The notes beneath the pieces are model-generated. The model did no database searches, had not been told where the DNA came from, and saw only the letters and a list, made by a program, of their open reading frames with translations. A stretch of DNA of 33,407 nt from the NCBI GenBank assembly GCA_002779825.1, contig PEVN01000176.1:1-33407 (forward strand). Reading direction: 5' to 3'. Made by a program: the position numbers and the translations under genes. Positions 17,545 to 24,692 of the stretch are shown in pieces (position 1 is the first letter of the stretch; every line of letters starts with the position of its first letter). The stretch is from Armatimonadetes bacterium CG06_land_8_20_14_3_00_66_21 (GTDB taxonomy: Bacteria > Armatimonadota > Abditibacteriia > CG2-30-66-41).

Positions 17545-18339
17545 TCACTCGGGTTCCGGTTCCCCCGTCAGCACCACGGGGCCTGTCTCCGTAATGGCCA
17601 CGGTGTGCTCGTAGTGCGCCGACAGGCTATTGTCCGCGGTCGACACGGTCCACCCGTCGTCCTCGGACACAACATCATAGTGACCGAGATTGACCATGGG
17701 CTCGATGGCCAACGTCATCCCCGGAACCAAACGTGGTCCGGGCCCGGCTGAAACAAAGTTCGGAACGTCCGGCGCCTCGTGGATGTATTTCCCGACGCCG
17801 TGGCCGGTAAGCTGTCTCACAACGGAGTAGCCGCCGCTCTCCGCGGTTCGCTGGATCGCCCGGGAAATGTCGCGCATCGTTCGCCCGACATGGCACTGAT
17901 CGATGGCCGCCTGCAATGACTCGAACGTCACGTGCATCAGCCGTCGCGCCTTTTTGCCGACGCGTCCGACCTCCACGGTGCGGGCGGAATCGGCGTGGTA
18001 TCCGCGGAAGCAGACACCCAAGTCCAGGCCGACAATATCGCCGCGCACCAGCTTGCGGTCGGTGGGAATACCGTGCACCACCTGCTCGTTTACCGACGCG
18101 CAGATGGCTGCGGGGTACGCCCGCTCCCGGTTGAATGGAGGCGAGTAGTCCTTGAAAGAGGGCGTCATCCCCTCGCTCTGCAAGAACTCCTCCGCCAACC
18201 GATCTAACTCAAGCAATGTCACGCCGGGGCGGGCAGCCTCCTCCATCAGGGACAGCGCCTGCCACGCCACCTTTCCGGCTTCGCGCATCAAGGCGAGCTC
18301 TTGAGGCGACTTCAGCACCAGCGGCGGCTTGTGGCTCAC
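17545..18339 (-). CDS. map: Methionine aminopeptidase type I
   Basis: A 264-residue metalloenzyme that removes the initiator Met from nascent proteins. The five metal ligands are visible: Asp in VGLDLGV, Asp in HADSARTV, His in GHGVGKYIHEAP, Glu in AIEPMVN and Glu in YEHTVAIT. It is the bacterial type I form without an N-terminal zinc finger. I chose the GTG at 18339 (VSHKPPLVLKSPQELALMREAG), 23 bp after the adk stop. The frame stays open 33 codons further upstream over adk, but that part is arginine-rich shadow. The exact start is less sure than the identity. Confidence 0.95.
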   Translation of the reverse strand: MSHKPPLVLKSPQELALMREAGKVAWQALSLMEEAARPGVTLLELDRLAEEFLQSEGMTPSFKDYSPPFNRERAYPAAICASVNEQVVHGIPTDRKLVRGDIVGLDLGVCFRGYHADSARTVEVGRVGKKARRLMHVTFESLQAAIDQCHVGRTMRDISRAIQRTAESGGYSVVRQLTGHGVGKYIHEAPDVPNFVSAGPGPRLVPGMTLAIEPMVNLGHYDVVSEDDGWTVSTADNSLSAHYEHTVAITETGPVVLTGEPEPE

Positions 18340-18362
18340 AGCGAAATCCCACTCCGGTCCGG

Positions 18363-19007
18363 CTACGCGCCCAACGCCTCGCGGATTGACGCCGCGATGG
18401 CGGCGGGATCGCCCACGCCGTCGATCTCGTGCAAGCAACCAGTGGCTCGGTAGAACTCTATCAGCGGCTGCGTCTGCTCGTGGTAGACTCTCAGTCGATT
18501 CCGCACCGTTTCCGCGGAGTCGTCGCTTCTCTGCGTCAACGCACCGCCGCAGCGATCACACGTGCCGTCGGTCTTGGGCGGCTGCGTCACCACATGGTAG
18601 ATGGCGGCGCAGACCGGGCAGGAGCGCCGACCAGTGATTCGGCTCTCGATCTCGCCGTCAGGAACCTCGATATCGACTACGGCCTCCAACTGGACGCCAA
18701 GCGCCTCCAGAATCGCGCTCAAGGCCTCCGCTTGAGGCACGGTCCGCGGGAAGCCGTCCAGCAGAAAGCCCTTGTCGCAATCAGGCTTGGAGACACGCAC
18801 CTGCAGAATCTGCAGCACCAAGTCGTCAGGAACCAGCTCGCCTCGGTCCATGCACGCAGCGGCCTGCTTGCCGAGGGCTGTCGCGCCCGCTCGTTCCTCG
18901 CGGAGGAGATCCCCCGTCGAGATCTGCGGTACGCAGAAGGTCTGCGCGAGTTTCGCAGCCTGCGTTCCTTTTCCGCTACCGGGGGGGCCGAGCAAGATGA
19001 GTCGCAT
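18363..19007 (-). CDS. adk: Adenylate kinase, zinc-lid type
   Basis: A 214-residue kinase balancing ATP, ADP and AMP. The P-loop GPPGSGKGTQA is at residues 8-18, the AMP-binding STGDLLR follows, and FLLDGFPRTVPQA is conserved. The lid carries two CxxC pairs (CPVC and CDRC), the zinc-binding form common in Gram-positive lineages. The ATG at 19007 starts MRLILLGPP. It is 11 bp after secY. The frame is open far upstream over secY, but that is shadow. Confidence 0.97.
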   Translation of the reverse strand: MRLILLGPPGSGKGTQAAKLAQTFCVPQISTGDLLREERAGATALGKQAAACMDRGELVPDDLVLQILQVRVSKPDCDKGFLLDGFPRTVPQAEALSAILEALGVQLEAVVDIEVPDGEIESRITGRRSCPVCAAIYHVVTQPPKTDGTCDRCGGALTQRSDDSAETVRNRLRVYHEQTQPLIEFYRATGCLHEIDGVGDPAAIAASIREALGA

Positions 19008-19018
19008 AGCTGCTTCCC

Positions 19019-20326
19019 TTAGCTGGTGAAGCCCTCGTACTGCCGCAGTTTCAACTGCTGGTCGATCTGCTGCACCGTGTCCAACGCTACGCCGACCATG
19101 ATGAGCAGCGAGGTGCCACCGACTAAGCCCTTGAAGGTCGTCACTCGAGTCCAGTCCGGGACGTAGTACTGCATCAACGCGATCACGCAAAGGAAGAGGG
19201 CGCCGCCGAACGTCACCCGGGTCATGACGCGGTCGAGGTACTGGGCCGTCGGCAAGCCTGGGCTGAATCCTTGGACCTGGCCGCCGTACTTCTTCAGGTG
19301 GTCCGCCACGTCCCGCGGGTTGAAGATCACCGCCGTGTAGAAATAGGTGAAGCCAATCACCAGCAGCGCGTAGAGGATAGCGGCGACTGCGCTCTGGCCC
19401 GGCGTGAACATGTCCAACACGAACTGCTTCACCCCGGCCATGTCGATGACTCGGCCGCCGAGGGGAATCGAGTTCGGCAGGAACTGCGCGACGGTTGCCG
19501 GAAACAGCGACACCGAAATCGCGAAGATGATCGGGATGACGCCCGCTTGGTTGATGCGGATTGGCAAGTGAGTCCGTACGCCACGGATCACCCTCCGCCC
19601 AGCAATTCGGTCGCCATACCTCACCGGAATCCTTCGCTCTCCCAACTGGACGCAAACGATTGCAGCGATGGTTGACACGAAGATGATCAGCAATAGCAGG
19701 ATATTGAGGAAGCCGATGGCGCCCGTCCGCAGCAGTTCCGCCGTGCTGCGAATGTAACTCGGCATGTCCGTGACGATGCCTGCGAAGATGATCAGCGACA
19801 CGCCATTCCCGATGCCTTTGTCGGTGATCTGCTCACCCAGCCACATCAGGAAGGCAGTCCCTGCCGTTACGGTGAGCACGATCTTCAGCATGACCAGCGG
19901 GCTCGTGCTGCGCGGGATCACCTGCATCCCCTTGAGCCACGTGGTTACGCCGAAGCCCTGCACGAAGGCGAGCGCTACGGTCAAGTAGCGAGTGTACTGT
20001 GAGATCTTCCGCCTGCCGTACTCGCCCTCTTTGGATAGCTCCTCAATGGCGGGAACGGCGATGTGCAGCAACTGGAAGATAATGGACGCATTGATGTAGG
20101 GCATGATCCCCATCGCGAAGATGGAGAAGCGCTGAAGGGCGCCGCCGGAGAACGTGTTGATGAGTCCCAGGAGGTTCCCGGAGAACAGGTTCGCCATCTT
20201 GCTCCGGTCGATTCCCGGCACCGGCATCCAGCAACCGAGAACGAAGACGGCGAGCATCCCCAACACGTAGAGCATCCGGTTGCGAAGATCCGGAAGGGCG
20301 AACGCCTTAACCAGCGATTGCCACAC
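19019..20326 (-). CDS. secY: Protein translocase subunit SecY
   Basis: A 435-residue, ten-helix channel of the Sec translocon in the inner membrane. Characteristic parts include NLFSGNLLGLINTFSGGALQRFSIFAMGIMPYINASIIFQLL near the plug, RRKISQYTRYLTVALAF, and the cytosolic loop ending GFSPGLPTAQYLDRV. The start is GTG at 20324-20326 with GAGGT about nine bases upstream, inside the end of rplO; only one base separates the rplO stop from this start, so the two are likely coupled. It is followed by adk. Confidence 0.97.
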   Translation of the reverse strand: MWQSLVKAFALPDLRNRMLYVLGMLAVFVLGCWMPVPGIDRSKMANLFSGNLLGLINTFSGGALQRFSIFAMGIMPYINASIIFQLLHIAVPAIEELSKEGEYGRRKISQYTRYLTVALAFVQGFGVTTWLKGMQVIPRSTSPLVMLKIVLTVTAGTAFLMWLGEQITDKGIGNGVSLIIFAGIVTDMPSYIRSTAELLRTGAIGFLNILLLLIIFVSTIAAIVCVQLGERRIPVRYGDRIAGRRVIRGVRTHLPIRINQAGVIPIIFAISVSLFPATVAQFLPNSIPLGGRVIDMAGVKQFVLDMFTPGQSAVAAILYALLVIGFTYFYTAVIFNPRDVADHLKKYGGQVQGFSPGLPTAQYLDRVMTRVTFGGALFLCVIALMQYYVPDWTRVTTFKGLVGGTSLLIMVGVALDTVQQIDQQLKLRQYEGFTS

Positions 20327-20327
20327 G

Positions 20328-20789
20328 TCAGATTACCTCGACGGCGCCGCCGGCAGACTCGATCTTCTCCCGAGCGGCGGCGCTGAAATGATGGGCGACT
20401 ACCGTGAGTGGCTTGGTCAACTCACCGTCTCCCAGAATGCGGAGACCTACGTGCCGGCGATCCATGAGCCGCTGCTCCCGCAGCAACGCAGGAGTCACCT
20501 TGGTGCCGGTCTCAAACGCTTCCAGGCGGCCGACATTGAGCACGGCATACTCCCGGCGGAACATGCCAATGGGCATCGCGCCGCCACTGACGCCGCGCTG
20601 TTTTGGCAGACGCCGATGCAACGGCGTTTGCCCGCCTTCGAAGCCGGTCCGGATCGACGCGCCCCGCCGAACCTTCTGGCCGTTCTGGCCTTTGCCGCAG
20701 GTCTTCCCTAAGGTCGACCCGGTTCCACGGCCAACACGCTTTCGGTTACGTTTCGACCCTGCAGGGGGTCTAAGTTCACCCAACTTCAC
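20328..20789 (-). CDS. rplO: 50S ribosomal protein L15
   Basis: A 153-residue L15, a late large-subunit assembly protein. The glycine/basic-rich N-terminus ([24 protein letters not shown]) and [18 protein letters not shown] are diagnostic. The start is GTG at 20787-20789, with GAGGAG about eight bases upstream. Its first 14 bases overlap the end of the extended rpsE frame (stop at 20776-20778). It follows rpmD by 27 bp. Confidence 0.96.
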   Translation of the reverse strand: MKLGELRPPAGSKRNRKRVGRGTGSTLGKTCGKGQNGQKVRRGASIRTGFEGGQTPLHRRLPKQRGVSGGAMPIGMFRREYAVLNVGRLEAFETGTKVTPALLREQRLMDRRHVGLRILGDGELTKPLTVVAHHFSAAAREKIESAGGAVEVI

Positions 20790-21540
20790 TGGCGTGCTCC
20801 TCTACCGGCGTGGCCGTCAACTCGTCGCTTCCACCGTCACCAGATGCCGGACGTGATTCACCATCCCCTGGACCGACGGGTTGTCGGGCCTTGTCACCGT
20901 CTGGTTCAGTTTGGTCAGTCCCAGGGCTCTGAGCGTTCTCTTGTGGGGCTCTTTGGAGCCGATCGGGCTCTTGATCAACGAGATCTTCAACTGGCTGCTC
21001 ATGAGTCAGCAGTTCCTCCTCAAGCCGAAAATAGCGCGGGATCGGGAGTTCGTCCACCGATTTCCCCCGGTCCTGGGCGACCTGTTCCGCCCGGAACAAG
21101 CGCTGCAAGCCATCCACCGTGGCGCGAATCGCGTTGATCTTGCTCTTGGCTCCCAGTCGCTTGGTCAAAATGTCCTTGATGCCCGCCGCTTCCACGACAG
21201 CGCGAACTGGGCCACCGGCGATAACACCGGTGCCGGGCGCCGCTGGCCTTAGCATGACCCGGGTGGCGCCGGTCCGGCCGACAACTTCGTGGGGGATCGT
21301 GCGCCCAACCATCGCAACCTCAAAGAGGCTCTTCTTGGCGGCTTCGCCGCCCTTGCGGATCGCCTCTGGAACCCCAGCGGCCTTGCCAACTCCCGCGCCG
21401 ACGATGCCTTTGCCGTTGCCGACAACGACCAGCGCACTGAAGCTGAAGCGGCGCCCGCCCTTGTGCACTTTGGCGACGCGATTGAGGTCGACCAGTCGCT
21501 CTTCCAGGTCTTCCAGACTATCCGGATCGATTCTTGGCAC
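20776..21540 (-). CDS. rpsE: 30S ribosomal protein S5 with long C-terminal extension
   Basis: S5 shapes the decoding region and has helicase-like contacts at the mRNA entry. Residues 1-166 are normal: [34 protein letters not shown], then [15 protein letters not shown] and GKSVDELP where most S5 proteins end. The frame then stays open to residue 254. The extra 85 or so residues are acidic and Pro/Gly/Gln-rich, and overlap the whole of rpmD and the first 14 bases of rplO. The start is GTG at 21538-21540 with GGAGGAG upstream. Either S5 really has this tail, or the stop has been lost by a one-base assembly error or recent mutation. The core call is certain; the true C-terminus is not. Confidence 0.9.
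   Translation of the reverse strand: MPRIDPDSLEDLEERLVDLNRVAKVHKGGRRFSFSALVVVGNGKGIVGAGVGKAAGVPEAIRKGGEAAKKSLFEVAMVGRTIPHEVVGRTGATRVMLRPAAPGTGVIAGGPVRAVVEAAGIKDILTKRLGAKSKINAIRATVDGLQRLFRAEQVAQDRGKSVDELPIPRYFRLEEELLTHEQPVEDLVDQEPDRLQRAPQENAQSPGTDQTEPDGDKARQPVGPGDGESRPASGDGGSDELTATPVEEHASEVG
20817..21002 (-). CDS. rpmD: 50S ribosomal protein L30, nested in rpsE 3' extension
   Basis: A 61-residue L30. [25 protein letters not shown] and the [17 protein letters not shown] end match the family. The ATG at 21002 has a GAGGAGGA ribosome site about nine bases upstream. All 62 codons lie inside the open frame of rpsE in a different reading phase. Third positions in the rpmD frame are roughly 84 percent G/C, against about 44 percent in the overlapping rpsE phase, so rpmD is clearly the constrained frame. 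A TGA sits in rpmD's own frame just six bases upstream of its ATG. Confidence 0.96.
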   Translation of the reverse strand: MSSQLKISLIKSPIGSKEPHKRTLRALGLTKLNQTVTRPDNPSVQGMVNHVRHLVTVEATS

Positions 21541-21570
21541 TCGTTCTCCTCCAGACCAGACTTGCCGGGA

Positions 21571-21936
21571 TCAGAATTCCAGCCCGGCCGCCCGGGCTCC
21601 GTCCGCCAAGCTCTTGAGTCGGCCGTGATACAGCCGCCCGTTGCGGTCGAAGACTACTTTGGTGAGGCCCTTCTCCAGAGCCCGCTTCGCCGCCAGTTCC
21701 CCGACAACGGCCGCACCAGCTACATTCCCCGAGGCCCGGCCTTCCTGGCGCAGCGCCGGATCCAGAGTCGAAGCCGACGCCAGCACCTGACCGGTATCGT
21801 CATCGATGAGCTGCGCGTAGATGTGTCGTAGACTGCGGTAGACCGAGAGCCGAGGTCGCTCGGCAGTGCCGTGGACGCGATGCCGGACTCGGCGCTTACG
21901 CTTCAGTAGTCGTTGTTCTTTCAGGTCTATGCGCAT
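21571..21936 (-). CDS. rplR: 50S ribosomal protein L18
   Basis: A 121-residue 5S rRNA-binding protein. [32 protein letters not shown] and the C-terminal [28 protein letters not shown] are family signatures. The ATG at 21936 lacks a strong ribosome site. It lies between rplF and rpsE, with 38 and 30 bp gaps. Confidence 0.97.
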   Translation of the reverse strand: MRIDLKEQRLLKRKRRVRHRVHGTAERPRLSVYRSLRHIYAQLIDDDTGQVLASASTLDPALRQEGRASGNVAGAAVVGELAAKRALEKGLTKVVFDRNGRLYHGRLKSLADGARAAGLEF

Positions 21937-21974
21937 AACCGATGCTACTCTCGTCTCAAGTCAATATGGCTGGC

Positions 21975-22550
21975 TCAACCGCCGGTCTTGGCGGCCTTGC
22001 CGAGCTTCCGCCGAATGCGCTCGCCCCGGTAGCGAATGCCCTTCCCTTTGTACGGCTCCACCGGCCGAACCGAACGGACAGAATCCACGAAATCGCCCAG
22101 AAGCTGCTTGTCTATTCCCCGGCACGTAATCACCGCCGCCAGGTAGCCGCTGTCCGCCGTCGGGCTGAGCTGTTGGATCTCTACCTCGATACCGGCCGGT
22201 GCCACCAGCTCCACCGGGTGGGAGAACCCCGCTTGCAGCACAAGCTTGCGGCCTTGGACTTCCGCACGATAGCCGACTCCACGGAGTTCCAGAATCTGGG
22301 TGAATCCCTCGGTAACGCCGGTAACCATGTTTGCAATCAGCGACCGCGCCAGACCATGCAGGGCCCGATCCTGCCGCTCGTCACTGGGACGAGTCACCCG
22401 GATCGCGCTATCGTCCACCAGCACCCCAAGCACCGCGGGCACGGAGCGGTCCAACTGCCCCTTGGGGCCACTCACGGTCACGTGGCCGGCTTCACACTGT
22501 ACGGTCACGCCCGCCGGAATGGGAATAGGGACTTTTCCAACTCGAGACAT
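21975..22550 (-). CDS. rplF: 50S ribosomal protein L6
   Basis: A 191-residue L6, located near the sarcin-ricin loop. It starts MSRVGKVPIPIPAGV and contains VSGPKGQLDR, LELRGVGYRAEVQGRKLVLQAGFSHPV and the C-terminal PYKGKGIRYRGERIRRKLGKAAKT signature. The ATG is at 22550. It has the usual place after rpsH (36 bp gap). Confidence 0.97.
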   Translation of the reverse strand: MSRVGKVPIPIPAGVTVQCEAGHVTVSGPKGQLDRSVPAVLGVLVDDSAIRVTRPSDERQDRALHGLARSLIANMVTGVTEGFTQILELRGVGYRAEVQGRKLVLQAGFSHPVELVAPAGIEVEIQQLSPTADSGYLAAVITCRGIDKQLLGDFVDSVRSVRPVEPYKGKGIRYRGERIRRKLGKAAKTGG

Positions 22551-22586
22551 CGTGAACCTCCAGCGCTCGCCAACGTGGCAAACGCC

Positions 22587-22988
22587 TCAGTATACCTCGC
22601 AGAGCAGCTCCCCGCCGATCTGCAATCGGCGCGCATCGCTGTCCGTCATAACACCGCGACAGGTGGACAAGATGGCGACGCCCATACCGCCAACCACCCG
22701 CGGGACGCCGGTCCGTTGTACATAGCGACGGCGGCCGGGAGTGCTGAGCCGACGCAATACACTGAAGGGGGGGACCCCCTCATCGAGGTAGCGCAGCATG
22801 ACGCGCAGCACTCCCTGCTTGGTGTCTTCGACCACCTGGTACCCGCGGATGTAGCCCTCTTCCTGCAGGATACGGGCGATCTCGACTTTGGTGCCCGACG
22901 ACGGCATGTTGACCTCGTCGAACTTCGCCTTCGCGCCGTTACGAATGCGCGTTAGCATATCAGCAATTGGATCGGCTATGGCTCCCAA
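22587..22988 (-). CDS. rpsH: 30S ribosomal protein S8
   Basis: A 133-residue S8, which binds 16S helix 21 and in E. coli represses the spc operon. [14 protein letters not shown] near the N-terminus and the C-terminal [40 protein letters not shown] are diagnostic. The start appears to be a TTG at 22986-22988, with GGAGG about seven bases upstream; the next ATG (codon 11) would cut into the conserved ADPIADML motif. Confidence 0.96.
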   Translation of the reverse strand: MGAIADPIADMLTRIRNGAKAKFDEVNMPSSGTKVEIARILQEEGYIRGYQVVEDTKQGVLRVMLRYLDEGVPPFSVLRRLSTPGRRRYVQRTGVPRVVGGMGVAILSTCRGVMTDSDARRLQIGGELLCEVY

Positions 22989-23022
22989 AGAGGTCCTCCG
23001 TTCACTTCCCAGCGGCGGCCGT

Positions 23023-23208
23023 CTACCAACTGGACTTCGTCACGCCAGGGATCAGTCCGCGATGCGCATTCTCGCGGAAGCAGATGCGGCAGATGCCAAA
23101 CTTGCGCATGTACGCCCGAGGCCGACCGCAGAGGCCGCACCGGTTGTAGCCGCGCGTCTTGAACTTGGGAGTACGCTTCGATTTGTTAATCAGCGCTTTC
23201 TTCGCCAC
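23023..23208 (-). CDS. rpsN: 30S ribosomal protein S14, zinc type
   Basis: A 61-residue short S14 (type Z). It has the CxxC...CxxC zinc ribbon in [21 protein letters not shown]. The start is GTG at 23206-23208 with AGGAGAG about eight bases upstream, reading [22 protein letters not shown]. Longer readings extend into rplE and are shadow. It is the usual rplE-rpsN-rpsH order, 19 bp after rplE. Confidence 0.97.
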   Translation of the reverse strand: MAKKALINKSKRTPKFKTRGYNRCGLCGRPRAYMRKFGICRICFRENAHRGLIPGVTKSSW

Positions 23209-23227
23209 CGTGTCTCTCCTCTGTGGC

Positions 23228-23785
23228 TCAGGGTGTGCCCTGGTCGGCTGCCCGGAGCGGCAGACCCAGGGCACGCAGCAGGGCAGCGCCCTCTTGATCA
23301 CTATTCGCAGACGTCACAAGACTGACGTTCATGCCCCGAACGCGAGCCACTTTGTCCAGGTCCAGCTCCGGGAAGATCAACTGCTCGCGAAGACCGATGG
23401 TGTAGTTCCCTCGACCATCGAATCCCCGCATCGGTAGCCCCTGAAAATCGCGAATACGAGGCAATGCCACATTGAAAAGCCGGTCAACGAACTCGTACAT
23501 CCGCAGCCCGCGCAACGAGACCTGGCACGCGATCGCCATCCCGGTCCGCACTTTGAACGCGGCAACGGAGCGCTTCGCGCGGTTGATCCGCGGCTTCTGC
23601 CCGGTGATGATCGTGAGTTCCTCTACGGCGGCATCCAGGAACTTGGCGTCGTCCTTTGCCTCGCCGACACCCATATTCACCACGACCTTCACCAGTCGCG
23701 GGACTTGCATGAGGTTCCCGTACCCGAACTGCTGCTTCAGTTGCGGCACGATTTCCTCTCGATAGCGCTGTTGCAGTCTTGCCAT
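23228..23785 (-). CDS. rplE: 50S ribosomal protein L5
   Basis: A 185-residue 5S rRNA-binding protein that contacts S13 across the subunit interface. [65 protein letters not shown] and [27 protein letters not shown] are signatures. The ATG at 23785 has GGAG about nine bases upstream. It follows rplX by 44 bp. Confidence 0.97.
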   Translation of the reverse strand: MARLQQRYREEIVPQLKQQFGYGNLMQVPRLVKVVVNMGVGEAKDDAKFLDAAVEELTIITGQKPRINRAKRSVAAFKVRTGMAIACQVSLRGLRMYEFVDRLFNVALPRIRDFQGLPMRGFDGRGNYTIGLREQLIFPELDLDKVARVRGMNVSLVTSANSDQEGAALLRALGLPLRAADQGTP

Positions 23786-23829
23786 CTATACTTCTCCATC
23801 GACGGCCCCGGTTGGCGGGGTCGTCCTGC

Positions 23830-24204
23830 TCAGACGTCGTCCAGAGTCTCCTGGCATTTCTTGCACGCCCGGGTGCGCCCGCCGTCTCCAGCCGCCACGT
23901 ACCGCACCGTGGTTGGTCGGTCGCACCGCGGGCAGACCAGGCGCACGTTCGAGACATCGACGGGTGCCGGCATCTCTATGCGGCCGGACTGCATCTGCTG
24001 GACGCTCGTTCGGCGACCGCCGCGACGGTGTCGGGTCACCATGTTGACGCCCTGAATCACCAGCTTGCCTTGCGCGCGCAACACGCGGAGCACTTCGCCG
24101 CGGCGCTTGGAGTCGTCGCCGGATATGACAACGACTTCGTCACCGCGTTTGATTCCTAAGCCTTGACGGCCCACGTTTGAACCTTTCTGTCCTGTCACCT
24201 GCAT
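23830..24204 (-). CDS. rplX: 50S ribosomal protein L24, with zinc ribbon
   Basis: A 124-residue assembly-initiator protein of the large subunit. The KOW motif (IKRGDEVVVISGDDSKRRGEVLRV) is near the N-terminus, and GVNMVTRHRR follows. The C-terminal half carries two CxxC pairs (CPRC and CKKC), as in Gram-positive-type L24. The ATG at 24204 has GGAGG very close (one base spacing). A GTG at 24174, with AAAGG seven bases upstream, would start VGRQGLGIKRG and fits the usual short N-terminus; the true start is one of these two. Confidence 0.94.
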   Translation of the reverse strand: MQVTGQKGSNVGRQGLGIKRGDEVVVISGDDSKRRGEVLRVLRAQGKLVIQGVNMVTRHRRGGRRTSVQQMQSGRIEMPAPVDVSNVRLVCPRCDRPTTVRYVAAGDGGRTRACKKCQETLDDV

Positions 24205-24234
24205 GCCTCCGGGTCGGCGCCTACCGGCCGGCTC

Positions 24235-24603
24235 TTACCAGACTTCCGGCGCGAGCGAAACGATCTTCATATAGCGGCGATCTCGCAATTCGCGCGCTAC
24301 CGGGCCGAAGATCCGGGTTCCGCTCGGATTGCCCTGGGTGTCGATGATCACGGCCGCATTTTCGTCGAAGCGGATGTGAGAGCCATCGCCACGGCGGATC
24401 CCCCGTCGGGTCCGCACGATCACCGCCCGGACCACTTCCCCCTTCTTCACGGGGGAACCGGGGCTGCTCTGTTTCACTGCGCAGACGATCTCATCACCAA
24501 TGTTCGCGTAGCGTCTGTTGGAGCTGCCGACGATCCGGATGCACAATAGCTCGCGCGCCCCGGAGTTGTCTGCCACCTTCAAACGGGTCTCTTGTGTGAT
24601 CAT
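24235..24603 (-). CDS. rplN: 50S ribosomal protein L14
   Basis: A 122-residue L14 of the subunit interface. [24 protein letters not shown], the [18 protein letters not shown] segment and [26 protein letters not shown] match the family throughout. The ATG is at 24603. Normally it directly follows rpsQ; here a 2.1 kb EF-G paralogue and 89 bp lie between. The 89 bp might hold a promoter, but none is convincing. Confidence 0.97.
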   Translation of the reverse strand: MITQETRLKVADNSGARELLCIRIVGSSNRRYANIGDEIVCAVKQSSPGSPVKKGEVVRAVIVRTRRGIRRGDGSHIRFDENAAVIIDTQGNPSGTRIFGPVARELRDRRYMKIVSLAPEVW

Positions 24604-24692
24604 CGAGGTCTCTTTCTCACGAACACTACGAACTTGCTTACCCTACCCCGACAGCGTCTTGACTGAATGGTGGGGAGCGGGACTCACCAGAG

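Noticed and set aside
18363-19655. A 430-residue adenylate kinase with a long N-terminal extension
   Set aside because: The extra 216 codons overlap secY antiphase and are not protein-like; the P-loop sequence starts at the ATG at 19007.
24604-24692. Promoter for rplN in the gap after the EF-G paralogue
   Set aside because: No -35/-10 pair with suitable spacing could be defended by eye.
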